From Prosthecobacter debontii (GTDB lineage Bacteria > Verrucomicrobiota > Verrucomicrobiia > Verrucomicrobiales > Akkermansiaceae), in NCBI GenBank assembly GCA_945862245.1, contig CAMAXN010000008.1:19256-83255 (forward strand): a DNA stretch of 64,000 nt. The letters run 5' to 3'. The translations under genes were made by a program, and so were the position numbers. This document shows positions 49,039-58,696 of the stretch, piece after piece; within the stretch, counting starts at the first letter, position 1; every line of letters begins with the position of its first letter. Below the pieces are notes generated by a model, which did not search any database, had not been told where the DNA came from, and worked only from the letters and a program-made list of their open reading frames with translations.

Positions 49039-50175
49039 TTAGATGCGGTCGCTCTTCTTGCTGTTACACTCACGGCAAAGCAGTTGTATGTTATTCACGG
49101 TATTTCCACCGCCTTTTGCAACGGGGATGATATGATCGAATTCCAGATAAATATTCGAATCGCATTCGACGCAGGCGGCGCCGTCTCTGATCCACACTGC
49201 ATTGCGGACTTCTTTCGAAATGCGGCGGCGTTCTTGGCGGGAATCATCCACGGTGACGCTGGCGGTGCGGTTACTAGCTCGCAGTAAGCAAAGAATGATC
49301 GCGACAGTGGTTTCCGCCTCCGCCATGACAAACTCGCGTCTGCCTTTTGTATCGGTGAGGATAAGTTGCCGACCATGACTTTGGGCTTCTCTGATATTTT
49401 TGAGAGCGATGCTGGCGCCACCCTTTGGTGCGACGTATTCCACGCGTGAATTGGTCACCCAAAAAATCCCTATGGAAACGATTTGTCCTGCAGAGCGTAA
49501 CTCCGCATTTTGTTTCGTGTATACCGCTTCGCCGCTTTGTATCCAAACTGGCTTTATCGTCAGTGCGGGCGGCAGCCGATTCTCACGCAGGTTTGCGAGA
49601 AGCCGGATGCGGGGTATCGTAGTGTTAACCTCTTGCTTGATATCACCGTCGAGGTTGAACAGTTTCACGTTCGCCATAATTGCTTTTTCCTCTTCGGTGG
49701 TTAATTCCCCGTCGGCAATCGCATCGGCGAGTTGGTGGCGGATGAACATCTCGGCGACGGGTTGGCACTCGGCGACGATTTCGTCCCACTTGCCGCCTGC
49801 TTCCGCGACCATTTGGCGTAATGCTTCCAGCTCTGCAGGTTCGAGTTTGCCATCCTCAAGCATGGCGGCGAGTGCTTTAGAAAAGCGGTTTTGCAGGGTG
49901 ACCTTGCGGAAGCATTTTGTGGCAAATCCCGCCAGACTAACTCCAGCTTTGGCGAGGATACCTCCGGCAACCATCGCCGCGCGCATGGTGGGATCGGGTT
50001 GGATTTTTGCGGGTTGTTCGGGGAAAAGTGACTTCACAGGCACCCACTCGACCATACCCTCCTGCCATGCCCATGAGTCTCCGTGCAACGTACCATTGCC
50101 GAGCGCGGCGGCGACATCTGCGAGTGACTCGGCTGAGTAGCGCTGACCATCTGGGTCTTGGAGCATGTAGGTCAT
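49039..50175 (-). CDS. Multidomain protein: GYF_2-like N-terminus, TerB-like helical domain, PH-like domain, C-terminal HNH nuclease
   Basis: DPDGQRYSAESLADVAAALGNGTLHGDSWAWQEGMVEWVPVKSLFP; LEDGKLEPAELEALRQMVAEAGGKWDEIVAECQ...IADGELTTEEEKAIMANVKLF; SGEAVYTKQNAEL...FWVTNSRVEYVAPKGGASIALKNIREAQ; RDGAACVECDSNIYLEFDHIIPVAKGGGNTVNNIQLLCRECNSKKSDRI (HNH). Confidence 0.8.
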   Translation of the reverse strand: MTYMLQDPDGQRYSAESLADVAAALGNGTLHGDSWAWQEGMVEWVPVKSLFPEQPAKIQPDPTMRAAMVAGGILAKAGVSLAGFATKCFRKVTLQNRFSKALAAMLEDGKLEPAELEALRQMVAEAGGKWDEIVAECQPVAEMFIRHQLADAIADGELTTEEEKAIMANVKLFNLDGDIKQEVNTTIPRIRLLANLRENRLPPALTIKPVWIQSGEAVYTKQNAELRSAGQIVSIGIFWVTNSRVEYVAPKGGASIALKNIREAQSHGRQLILTDTKGRREFVMAEAETTVAIILCLLRASNRTASVTVDDSRQERRRISKEVRNAVWIRDGAACVECDSNIYLEFDHIIPVAKGGGNTVNNIQLLCRECNSKKSDRI

Positions 50176-50436
50176 GATTTTAAAAGAATTAATGTGACAC
50201 CTCTCTTATTAGACCCGTGGTGAGGTTCGTCAATGCATCGCTCCGAGTCCGAGTAGGCGGTTGTCTGGTTAATTAATGCGTGGCGGGGGTAGAAGGCCGG
50301 GGACATTAGGTATTGCCAGTTCCCTAAGCCATGAAAATCTTAATGAAAAAGTCCGATGGGTGTAATGGAATGCCCTCCGCAATGGTTCAACACAAAGCCA
50401 CACGGCAAGATAACCGCGATTCTTAGCCCCATATGG

Positions 50437-50509
50437 AGCCGGCTAACGGATTCGAACCGTTGACCTACTGATTACAAATCAGTTGCTCTACCAACTGAGC
50501 TAAGCCGGC
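50437..50509 (-). tRNA. tRNA-Thr (anticodon TGT), encoded CCA at 50434..50436
   Basis: Minus strand: GCCGGCTTAGCTCAGTTGGTAGAGCAACTGATTTGTAATCAGTAGGTCAACGGTTCGAATCCGTTAGCCGGCT(CCA). Confidence 0.95.
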
Positions 50510-50637
50510 CTTGCCTTACAGCAAAGACAGTGAGGGTGTATCTGGCTTGTAGGCGGAAGGCAACGGAAAATCCGGTAGTGTAATGACTTATCCTAGATAT
50601 CCGCCACACCGCTAAGACACGCTTGTGCGTAGTGAAA

Positions 50638-52614
50638 TCAGCTTTCGAAATAAGTATACCCACTGAGCCCGTCGCGATAGAGATCCATGATTTCTTTACG
50701 CTCCTTGGGAGAGATGCGACCGTCGTTCACCGCTTTTTCAGCGAAGCTACGGAATTTGGAGACGAGCTCCTTGGGGTCGAACTCCACGTAGGAGAGGACA
50801 TCCGCCACAGTGTCGCCCTCGACCTCGTGGGTGTAGACCGGTTTACCCTTTTCTAGATGAACACCGACAACGTTGGTGTCACCGAGGAGGTTGTGGAGGT
50901 CACCAAGGGTTTCTTGGTAGGCTCCGACAAGGAATACCCCGAGGTAGTAAGGCTCGTCTGGCTTAAAATCGTGTAGATGCAGGGTTTTCGCGACGTCATC
51001 CTTATCGATGAAACGGTCGATCTTGCCATCACAATCGCAGGTGATGTCGGCAAGAACGGCACGGTGTTTTGGCCGCTCGTCGAGGCGGTGGATGGGCATC
51101 ACAGGGAAGAGCTGATCGATAGCCCAAGAGTCGGGGAGGGATTGGAATAGGGAGAAATTCCCGTAATAAAAATCCGCAAGACCTTGCGAGAGTTCGACAA
51201 GATCCTCGGGCACGTCGTCCATATCGGAGATCAGATTCGATATGCGTGTAAGGATATGCCAATACCATGCCTCGGCGAGGCCGCGCTCGCGAAGGCTGGC
51301 CGCTCCGTAGATGAACATAGCGCGCACTTGGTCGCGATAATAGACAGCGTCGTTGAGGGATTCTTGGAGGTTCTTGCGGCTGAGGGTTTTGTTAACGTGA
51401 AAAAGGTTGATGAGATTCTGTGGGGCTTTTTCCGGCATCACAGGCTCATCGTCAGTAGTCTGCGCAGAGGTCACATCGAGTATATTAAAAACGAGCACTG
51501 AGTAGTAGGAAACCACGGCGCGGCCGGATTCAGAGATGAGGTTCGGGTGTTTCACGCCGACCTTGTCACATTGCTGAGCGATGACCTCGACGATGTCTGT
51601 GCAGTATTCCTGAATTGAGTAGTTACAGGAGGAGGCGAAGTTCGTGTGCGAGCCGTCGTAGTCCACGGCCATGCCGCCACCAATGTCGAGCACACCCATG
51701 GGTGCGCCTTCCTTGACGAGATCACAATACATACGGATGGCCTCCGTCGCGCCCTCGCGGATCGCGGCGATGTTTGGTATCTGGCTGCCTTGGTGATAAT
51801 GGAGCATTTTCAGGCAAGCGAGGTGGCCGGACGCCTTTAGGGAATCGACCACGCCGATGACCTGCGCTGCGTTGAGACCAAAGACGGATTTGTCGCCGGC
51901 GGATTCCTGCCAGTGGCCAGATCCTTTTGTAGAAAGGCGGATGCGGATACCGAGGTTCGGCAACACACCGATGCGGCGGGAGCGCTCAAGGATGAGGTCG
52001 AGCTCGCTGGGCATTTCCAAAACCAGCATGACCTTCAGACCCATTTTCTGAGAGTGCAAGGCAAGGTCTATAAACTCTTCATCCTTGTAGCCGTTACAAA
52101 CGATATATGCCTCGGTGTCGTGCATGTGCGCAAGGGCGGCGATCAGCTCGGGCTTTGATCCAGCCTCGAGGCCATAGTGGTATTGTTTTCCGAATTCGGC
52201 GATCTCCTCGATCACTTGGCGTTGCTGGTTTACCTTGATCGGGTAGACCCCACGGTAATCGCCGGTGTATTTCATGACGCGGATCGCCTCTTGGAAGGAT
52301 TCGTTAATCTCGGTGATACGAGAGTGCAGCAGGTCGCGGAAACGCAGTAGCACAGGCAGGTGGGTGCCGCGGTCGCGCAAACCTTCGATCACGTTGTGAA
52401 GGGAAACATGGGCGTCGCCATATTTGTCGGCGAGTTTTACGGTCACATGGCCGTCATCGTTCACACCGAAGAAATTATGCCCCCACGTATCCACGCTGTA
52501 GAGATCGGCGGATTTCTCGGTGGTCCAAGACAGCCCAGTTTTCGGCTTGGTGATCTTGGCTGGTAGTGTTGCGGCAGGCGGAATCACGCAGGATACTTGC
52601 ACGCGTGTGCACAA
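50638..52614 (-). CDS. speA: Biosynthetic arginine decarboxylase
   Basis: YSVDTWGHNFFGVNDDGHVTV, GVYPIKVNQQRQVIEEI (PLP Lys), GLEAGSKPELIAAL, LDIGGGMAVDYDGS and WAIDQLFPVMPIHRLDE. N-terminal start uncertain. Confidence 0.94.
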   Translation of the reverse strand: MCTRVQVSCVIPPAATLPAKITKPKTGLSWTTEKSADLYSVDTWGHNFFGVNDDGHVTVKLADKYGDAHVSLHNVIEGLRDRGTHLPVLLRFRDLLHSRITEINESFQEAIRVMKYTGDYRGVYPIKVNQQRQVIEEIAEFGKQYHYGLEAGSKPELIAALAHMHDTEAYIVCNGYKDEEFIDLALHSQKMGLKVMLVLEMPSELDLILERSRRIGVLPNLGIRIRLSTKGSGHWQESAGDKSVFGLNAAQVIGVVDSLKASGHLACLKMLHYHQGSQIPNIAAIREGATEAIRMYCDLVKEGAPMGVLDIGGGMAVDYDGSHTNFASSCNYSIQEYCTDIVEVIAQQCDKVGVKHPNLISESGRAVVSYYSVLVFNILDVTSAQTTDDEPVMPEKAPQNLINLFHVNKTLSRKNLQESLNDAVYYRDQVRAMFIYGAASLRERGLAEAWYWHILTRISNLISDMDDVPEDLVELSQGLADFYYGNFSLFQSLPDSWAIDQLFPVMPIHRLDERPKHRAVLADITCDCDGKIDRFIDKDDVAKTLHLHDFKPDEPYYLGVFLVGAYQETLGDLHNLLGDTNVVGVHLEKGKPVYTHEVEGDTVADVLSYVEFDPKELVSKFRSFAEKAVNDGRISPKERKEIMDLYRDGLSGYTYFES

Positions 52615-52843
52615 GTATCAATGGGATTTAAGAAGACTATTGCAGTTACCATGCCAAACGTAGCCAGCTCAATTTTTGATAAAACAAGCTGGTCATAAGA
52701 TGGGCTATGAATCCAAAAAATGATCATGTTCGATTAATTGATCGCACGTCGCTTACTCAAACTACTGCACCACATGGCTTGATGGTTGCCATCACTCTTC
52801 CAGCATAAGACGGCATCCCAGCAGGATTCCGAAAAGCGGGCGC

Positions 52844-55800
52844 CTAATTTCCGGAAGGCGGTTCGTAGTCGAGTCGGAGAAAAAAACGGTCGCTGGTGGC
52901 GGGAATTTCGAAAATCGCGGAGTCGGCTGGGGATTCGACCTTGAGGTCTTGAAATCCGCTCCATCCCGATTCGAGCGAATCCGTTGTGCGAAGACGATAT
53001 TGGCCAATCGGAACGGCGGGGAATATTTCGATTTCGAGAGCCCCGGCAAGGCGAGCGACGATGCGGCATTCGAGCTTGGAGGTTGGATCGTTAGGATCGG
53101 TGCCAAGGTGAAACTCCGCAAGGTTCGGTGTACCGTCGTGGTCGGGATCGGCGGCAGATTGGGCGTTTGGGTTTTCATCGAAATTTTCTCCGAAATTATC
53201 AAAGAGCCAAGACTGGAAGGCAGTGAATGGCGGCGGGGTCACGGTGACGATCGCGGTTTCGGAGAGCGAATCGCTGGTAGCGATGACGCTGAAATTTTCC
53301 CCGGCCGTCGTGGCGGTGAAGAGTCCGAGCGCATCGATCGTTCCGCCGCCGGAACTGGACCAGACGAAGGCGGCTGGTTGCGTGAACATCTCCTTATTGA
53401 ATTGGTCGACCACCTTGGCGGTGAAAGCCTGGGTGGCGGAAATCGTTAGCGAGGCTGACTCAGGAGTAACCTCAAGTGCAGTGGGGGCAGGAACCACGCG
53501 GACTTTCACTTGGCTCGAGGTCTCGAGTCCGCCGGCGTCTCGAGCTGTAACGGAGAGAGTGTAGTCGCCTAGCCTTTCGAAACTGGCGCTAGAAACCGCT
53601 GATGCGTTCGAGGCATTCGGAAGGAAAAACACGGGCGCTGGTCCGGAAGCCGTCCAGGTATAGACAAGACCCACCTCGCCTGCGTCATCCGTGGCATCAA
53701 CGCTCACATCCACACTGTCGGAACGTACGATTTCATAAATTGTGGTATCCTCGCCAACGGTTTCAGAGATCATTTCTGTTGATGCTGTTTTGGTAGGTAA
53801 AACGATCGTTGGGGGTTGATTAGCGAAGTCTCCGTCACCATTGAGGAGAATGCTGTCGACAAACCAGCCAGAGCTAGCAGTGTTCCCATCGGTCGCCATC
53901 ACCCAGGCGAAGCGCATACTTTTACCGGCGAATTTCGCTGTGTCGATCAGGTTCAAAATACTCTCAATGAATCCCTCGCTGTTGCCGGTCCATGCGGATT
54001 TGTTTTTAAAATCGCTAGGATCAAAGCCTAATTTTATTGTGGCTGTGTAGCCGTTGCTGGCGAAGCTGACACCTGAGGTTGCGGCATCCGTGAACACCCA
54101 TGCTGCGTTATTAATCGAATAAGCCAGGCGCCCGCCATCCCAACGGTTTTCCAGATTGTAACTGTGCCGGAATTTGAGTTGGAGCTTAGTGGCGTTGGCG
54201 GGTATGGAAATGGATGGAGAAGCGAGGTAGGTAGTGGTTTTTCTGGCGGGTGCGGCAATAAAATAGGATTTCGGCGCGGTGTGGGATTGACTCGAGGAAA
54301 GCGACCAACTGTTTGACCCGGTGGTGGCAGTCGAGGTCCAGTCTGTGACAGTGCCATCAAAGTTTTCGCTCCAGATGGCGCCGATCACAGTGAAGGCAGC
54401 GGGAAGCGTGGAGGTAGCATTTGTACTGGCGACTAGTACGCTCCAGAGGCCGGGTTGGGCGTTGGCGAGGTTGAGGTCGGCAAGGAGTTTATCGCCCGAC
54501 ATCCGGAGGTTCGTAGCGACGATTTCGGAAAACGAGTTGCTTACGAGCTTAACGGAGGTGGCTGTGGAGAGCAAAAGGCCTCTGATTTCCAAGGTCGCGG
54601 TGGCTCCCGCAACGGCGCTGGCGGGCGAGATGGATTCCACGGTGAGCGCAGGTGGAGGTGGTTCCTCGGCGGCAGATCCGTCGATCAGCAAAGAGTAGAA
54701 CTGGTCGGCCGAGAGGGTGCCTTGATAGCTGACAACGGCTCGATAGGTACCCGGGACAGACGGTGTGGTGATGATAACCTGTTCGACATTATCCGTGTTG
54801 TTGATGCCGCGGGTCGCAGGCTGGGACATGGATGCAGGGGTCCATAGGCCGACGAAGGGCATCGCCCAAGGCAGATGGGTGGTGCCATCGTTCGTGATGA
54901 TTTTAAGATCGAGATTGTGGCGAAGTCGGACGGCGCGCGAATCGTTTGATGTGGTGGAGGTACCCGCGGGATCGGCCCAGACCAGGGTTGCGCGTATCGG
55001 TGAGACGCCGTCCCACACAAATTCGGTAGTCACGGTCGGTCGGCTTGTGGCGACCTTGTCCTCGGCGAGGCGTTTTTTAATTGGATTTGCGGCGTGGTCG
55101 CGGAGGAGGTCGGCGGCGGCTTTTCCATTGAGCAATCCCCAGCCGAAGGTGTAGTCGGGGCCAGTGTTTCCGCGGTCGTCGGCGGTGTGGAGGAGGAGGG
55201 CTTTGAGGGTGCTGGAGCGCATGTCCGAGCCGGGAAAGAGGCGGCGGTATTCCTCGATGATCTGGGCGGCGGTGCCGGCGGCGTTGGGCGAGGACATGCT
55301 GGTGCCGCTCAGGCTGCCGTAGGCCGAGTTGCTGCCGTTGAGCGCGGAGTAGACCCCGTCGCCGTTGGCCACAAGGTCGGGCTTGATACGGCCGTCGTCG
55401 GTCGGTCCCCAAGAGGAAAACGAGCTGAAATTGGCTTTTAATTGATCACGCAAGCCATTGGTCACTGCATCCGTAACCGATCCGATGGTGATGACATTTT
55501 TTGCCACGGCGTCAAAGCCGATGGTTTCAAATCCGGAGCGATAGATGCCGTCACCTTTGGGGTGGAGGGAACTGTTGTAAGTAACCACGGTGGAGCTTCC
55601 GAGCGAGAGGGCTACAGTCTCTCCGTTAGATGGATTATTGTTGCGATCGTTGCCCGCGCTGCGGAAAATGAGGTAATATGGAAGACTGTAGGCAAGCGAA
55701 TCACTGTCGCGGGCCTGCGTATTGTAGCGGCCGAAGTCAAAATCGTATCCGGTAGCCGTGGTGCCGTCGCCGTTCCACTCCCAGACGCGGGATGGTGTGC

Positions 55801-56605
55801 CGGTACCAACATAGGTCCAGCCTATGAGAAATCCGTAGCTATGGTTCGAGAGAAGAATTTTTCCGGAGTCGCGAGGTAGCGCAGCACCCATTGCGGTCAT
55901 TTCGGTTTTATCGGAGTTCCAATCGTAGGAATCGATCAGCGCGGCGGTGGCCATACCACGAGCGGATGCGACCACTCCGGAAGCAGCAAGCATACCACCG
56001 ATGTGCGTGGCGTGGTCGATCGAGGCCGAACCGTCCTTGACAACGAGACGACCACCGAATTCCTGATGGGTGGCGCGGCCTGATCCGCCGTCCCACATTC
56101 CAATGGTGAGATTGTCGGCAGAGAGGTTGTAGGGGGCGACGCGGAGGAGATTCGAGCCGCTGGAAATGGCAGCGTTGGCGTTGTGGGTGGTGAAGTAGAG
56201 CGGGTTGCCGTGATCGTCGAGACCCGCGATCTCGCGCACGGTGCCGTCGGGAAGTTCGACACGCGTCGGCAGCCCGAGATCGCGGGCGCGGGTGAGACCA
56301 GCGGCACGGCGTGCGATTTCTAGTTCTCTGATTTCGAAGACGGCGCGTTCGCGTTGGGATGGATCGGAAAGGTCGAAGGATTCTAGGATATCGGCAATTG
56401 AGCGCTGGGGCGGCGGCGGCGCGGCGGCGGGAATCGCGGACGGTGCGGACGGGGAAGGCGAACCGGAGATCGACGCCGGCGAAGCCGTTGTAGATTGATC
56501 CGGTGGAGCCGGAACAGCATCCTGAGTCTTGTAAATTACGAGAAGCACTGCAGTAAAGGCCGACAGCAGGACTACCCCGATGACGACGTACTTACCCCAA
56601 TGCAT
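52844..56605 (-). CDS. Secreted subtilisin-like (S8) serine protease with C-terminal Ig-like/beta-sandwich region
   Basis: N-terminal TM/signal; LTIGMWDGGSGRATHQEFGG (Asp), SIDHATHIGGMLAASGV (His), SAGNDRNNN, FSSWGPTDDGRIKPDLVANGDGVYSAL, LSGTSMSSPNAAGTAAQIIEEY (Ser); Ig-like modules toward C-terminus. Confidence 0.9.
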   Translation of the reverse strand: MHWGKYVVIGVVLLSAFTAVLLVIYKTQDAVPAPPDQSTTASPASISGSPSPSAPSAIPAAAPPPPQRSIADILESFDLSDPSQRERAVFEIRELEIARRAAGLTRARDLGLPTRVELPDGTVREIAGLDDHGNPLYFTTHNANAAISSGSNLLRVAPYNLSADNLTIGMWDGGSGRATHQEFGGRLVVKDGSASIDHATHIGGMLAASGVVASARGMATAALIDSYDWNSDKTEMTAMGAALPRDSGKILLSNHSYGFLIGWTYVGTGTPSRVWEWNGDGTTATGYDFDFGRYNTQARDSDSLAYSLPYYLIFRSAGNDRNNNPSNGETVALSLGSSTVVTYNSSLHPKGDGIYRSGFETIGFDAVAKNVITIGSVTDAVTNGLRDQLKANFSSFSSWGPTDDGRIKPDLVANGDGVYSALNGSNSAYGSLSGTSMSSPNAAGTAAQIIEEYRRLFPGSDMRSSTLKALLLHTADDRGNTGPDYTFGWGLLNGKAAADLLRDHAANPIKKRLAEDKVATSRPTVTTEFVWDGVSPIRATLVWADPAGTSTTSNDSRAVRLRHNLDLKIITNDGTTHLPWAMPFVGLWTPASMSQPATRGINNTDNVEQVIITTPSVPGTYRAVVSYQGTLSADQFYSLLIDGSAAEEPPPPALTVESISPASAVAGATATLEIRGLLLSTATSVKLVSNSFSEIVATNLRMSGDKLLADLNLANAQPGLWSVLVASTNATSTLPAAFTVIGAIWSENFDGTVTDWTSTATTGSNSWSLSSSQSHTAPKSYFIAAPARKTTTYLASPSISIPANATKLQLKFRHSYNLENRWDGGRLAYSINNAAWVFTDAATSGVSFASNGYTATIKLGFDPSDFKNKSAWTGNSEGFIESILNLIDTAKFAGKSMRFAWVMATDGNTASSGWFVDSILLNGDGDFANQPPTIVLPTKTASTEMISETVGEDTTIYEIVRSDSVDVSVDATDDAGEVGLVYTWTASGPAPVFFLPNASNASAVSSASFERLGDYTLSVTARDAGGLETSSQVKVRVVPAPTALEVTPESASLTISATQAFTAKVVDQFNKEMFTQPAAFVWSSSGGGTIDALGLFTATTAGENFSVIATSDSLSETAIVTVTPPPFTAFQSWLFDNFGENFDENPNAQSAADPDHDGTPNLAEFHLGTDPNDPTSKLECRIVARLAGALEIEIFPAVPIGQYRLRTTDSLESGWSGFQDLKVESPADSAIFEIPATSDRFFLRLDYEPPSGN

Positions 56606-56704
56606 GATCGAATAATATTTAGCACATTCATGTGACTTGCGCAACGAGAAAAGTTGTGAAGGAAGTCATCCCAGCCGTGTTCAACGAGCTGCCAAAGTGG
56701 CGTG

Positions 56705-56780
56705 AATGCTAGGAATTTGCTGTTTCACCTAGGGCGGAGAATTCACTGGAGAGCCGGTCTGGGAAGGGGAAAAGGGGGTT
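56705..56780 (+). repeat. 76-bp direct repeat, copy 1
   Basis: aatgctaggaatttgctgtttcacctagggcggagaattcactggagagccggtctgggaaggggaaaagggggtt; matches 58621..58696 with 7 mismatches by hand alignment. Confidence 0.85.
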
Positions 56781-56810
56781 GCCTGCTGAGTTTGATGTCA
56801 AAATTCCTAA

Positions 56811-56969
56811 GCCGGGATGGAAATCCATGCTACCGTGTCAATGCCTGCTGCGAGGGCGGTCGTGCATGCGGGCCCCAGCTATGTATGCCCGGAGCAATTC
56901 GTAAAAATCAGCCTGAACCCAGGCGAGAGCAGAGAGTGGGTGAGAACCTACAAGTTTCAAATCAACTAG
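56811..56969 (+). pseudogene. C-terminal gene remnant downstream of repeat copy 1
   Basis: Open frame ending AGMEIHATVSMPAARAVVHAGPSYVCPEQFVKISLNPGESREWVRTYKFQIN*: protein-like tail (NPGES.EW.RTYKF) with no upstream gene body. Confidence 0.4.
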
Positions 56970-57059
56970 CGCTTATAATCACCGGATGAATCCTCAGCAT
57001 CCGGCGTTACCTGGAACTCTGTTGCCTCCCCTTTTGTTCATGCTCCGCAGGAAGGGGAG

Positions 57060-58241
57060 TCACCGGGTCGTCCCAAGAGGATCGAAACGGACTCTGAGGA
57101 AATCGTATCCGTGTATTCGCTCGAAGCCGGGTTCGCGCTCTTGATGGCTTTTTTCTGAGAGAATCTGGATACCATCGAGGCGGGTTACCAGTTTTTCGAT
57201 GAGGGTTCGCGTAATCAGGCGGGCGTGGAGGGCCCCGAGGCATACATGGGGTCCACGGCCGAAGGCGATATGGGGATTTGGTTTACGGTCGAGCTTGACC
57301 ATGTCAGGCTCGGGGAATGCCTTGGCATCGCGGTTAGCCGAGGCCCAGCATAGGGAAACCCGTTCGTTTTCGCCGTAAATGCGGCCGCCCACTTCAGTCT
57401 CTTCGGGCAGCACGCGGCCGATGTGGGTGATTGGCGAAAGCACGCGGAAGAACTCTTCGGAGGCGAGGTTGAAAAGGTCGGGGCGCTCGCGCAGACCGAG
57501 CAGGGCATCGCGGTGTTCGCCAAAAAAGCCGATGACACCAGTGATTGTGTGAATGATCGTGTCGCGGCCTCCAGCGAAGACGATGTTAAGATAACCCAGT
57601 TGCTCCTCGCGGGTGAGCGGGCGGCCTTGGATTTCCATTCGGGTGAGAGCGGTGAAGAGGTCATCGCGCGGATTTTCCAAAGCGCGGTCGAGGAGTTCGG
57701 CGCAATAGTGCTCGAGAAAAAAACCCTTCGACTTTCCCTCCTTGTCGCGGAAGACATGCGTTCCCCAGCTGATCCAGAGGTCGGCATCGCCCTCGGGGGC
57801 GTTTGTGAGAATGGCCAAGGCGCGGGATTGCAGGGGAATAGCGAAATCGTGCACGATTTCCAAATCCGTCTTGGCGAGGCCCCCGTCGATGAGGCTATCC
57901 ACCAACGCCTCGACGGCGGCGATCATTTGCGGGTCTTTCGGGCGGTTGAAGAATGGCTCTATGGTCTTACGGTAGTCGTGGTGCTCGGGAAGATCCACCT
58001 CGAGAGGATACTGGCGCACGGTGCGCACATCCTCCTCGGAGGGAATCGGGACGCGCACAGGGGCGTCACTGCTGAAATGTTGCCAATCTTTTGCTGTGGC
58101 GACGACTCCCTCGTGGCTGAGAATCATTGGCACGGCACGGCCTTGGAACTCGGTGTGGAGCACCCCAGTAGATTCGCGAGCCGCCTTGAAGGGGTCGCCC
58201 CCCTCAGGAACTGGTTGATGGAACGGGCACTTATTAGACAT
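57060..58241 (-). CDS. Cytochrome P450
   Basis: FAGGRDTIIHTITG (I-helix), EEFFRVLSPITHIGR (ExxR), HIAFGRGPHVCLGALHARL (heme-Cys loop). Confidence 0.93.
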   Translation of the reverse strand: MSNKCPFHQPVPEGGDPFKAARESTGVLHTEFQGRAVPMILSHEGVVATAKDWQHFSSDAPVRVPIPSEEDVRTVRQYPLEVDLPEHHDYRKTIEPFFNRPKDPQMIAAVEALVDSLIDGGLAKTDLEIVHDFAIPLQSRALAILTNAPEGDADLWISWGTHVFRDKEGKSKGFFLEHYCAELLDRALENPRDDLFTALTRMEIQGRPLTREEQLGYLNIVFAGGRDTIIHTITGVIGFFGEHRDALLGLRERPDLFNLASEEFFRVLSPITHIGRVLPEETEVGGRIYGENERVSLCWASANRDAKAFPEPDMVKLDRKPNPHIAFGRGPHVCLGALHARLITRTLIEKLVTRLDGIQILSEKSHQEREPGFERIHGYDFLRVRFDPLGTTR

Positions 58242-58419
58242 AAGAGTATTTTTTTGATGGTGGGCGGGTCACTCGTTTGGAAATTTAGTGCAGTGCAGAA
58301 TTTCAAATGAAACTCGAACAGATGCAGTAGATGTCATAGACTGCAGACTACGAGATCTCCACTACCTACGGCAGGGGGCTTCGTGCAACGCTGACCGTCA
58401 AACCAAGAAAGAGCATATT

Positions 58420-58619
58420 TCATTGTGTTTTGGAAATCCCAAAAATTCCGAAGGAAACGCCTCCCATTTTTAAAGTTGAAGCGCTTTTGGTCACCGATAA
58501 ATTACAGTCCAGCACCTCAAGTGCTTCTGCAGATGCAAGAGCCGGCAATTTGATAGACAGCTCTTTTTCGGAAGGATTGATGGCAATCCAATAGCACGCC
58601 CCATCGAGGCGGCGTTCAA
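58420..58619 (-). pseudogene. C-terminal fragment resembling a GH13-type glycoside hydrolase
   Basis: Minus strand FERRLDGACYWIAINPSEKELSIKLPALASAEALEVLDCNLSVTKSASTLKMGGVSFGIFGISKTQ*, like the C-terminal beta-domain of alpha-amylase-family enzymes; cut exactly at repeat copy 2. Confidence 0.5.
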
Positions 58620-58620
58620 A

Positions 58621-58696
58621 AATGCTAGGAATTTGCTTTTACACCTAAGGCGGAGAATACACTAGGGAGCCGCTCTGGGAAGGGGAAAAGGGGGTT
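58621..58696 (+). repeat. 76-bp direct repeat, copy 2
   Basis: aatgctaggaatttgcttttacacctaaggcggagaatacactagggagccgctctgggaaggggaaaagggggtt. Confidence 0.85.

Noticed and set aside
49400-50140. 246-aa plus-strand ORF opposite the TerB-like/HNH gene
   Set aside because: Ser/Ala-rich antisense frame; the minus-strand ORF has recognisable domains.
56702-56989. 95-aa plus-strand ORF
   Set aside because: Runs through the 76-bp repeat and a gene remnant in a different frame; no protein-like features.
57423-58310. 295-aa plus-strand ORF opposite the P450
   Set aside because: Antisense shadow of a P450 with all signature motifs.
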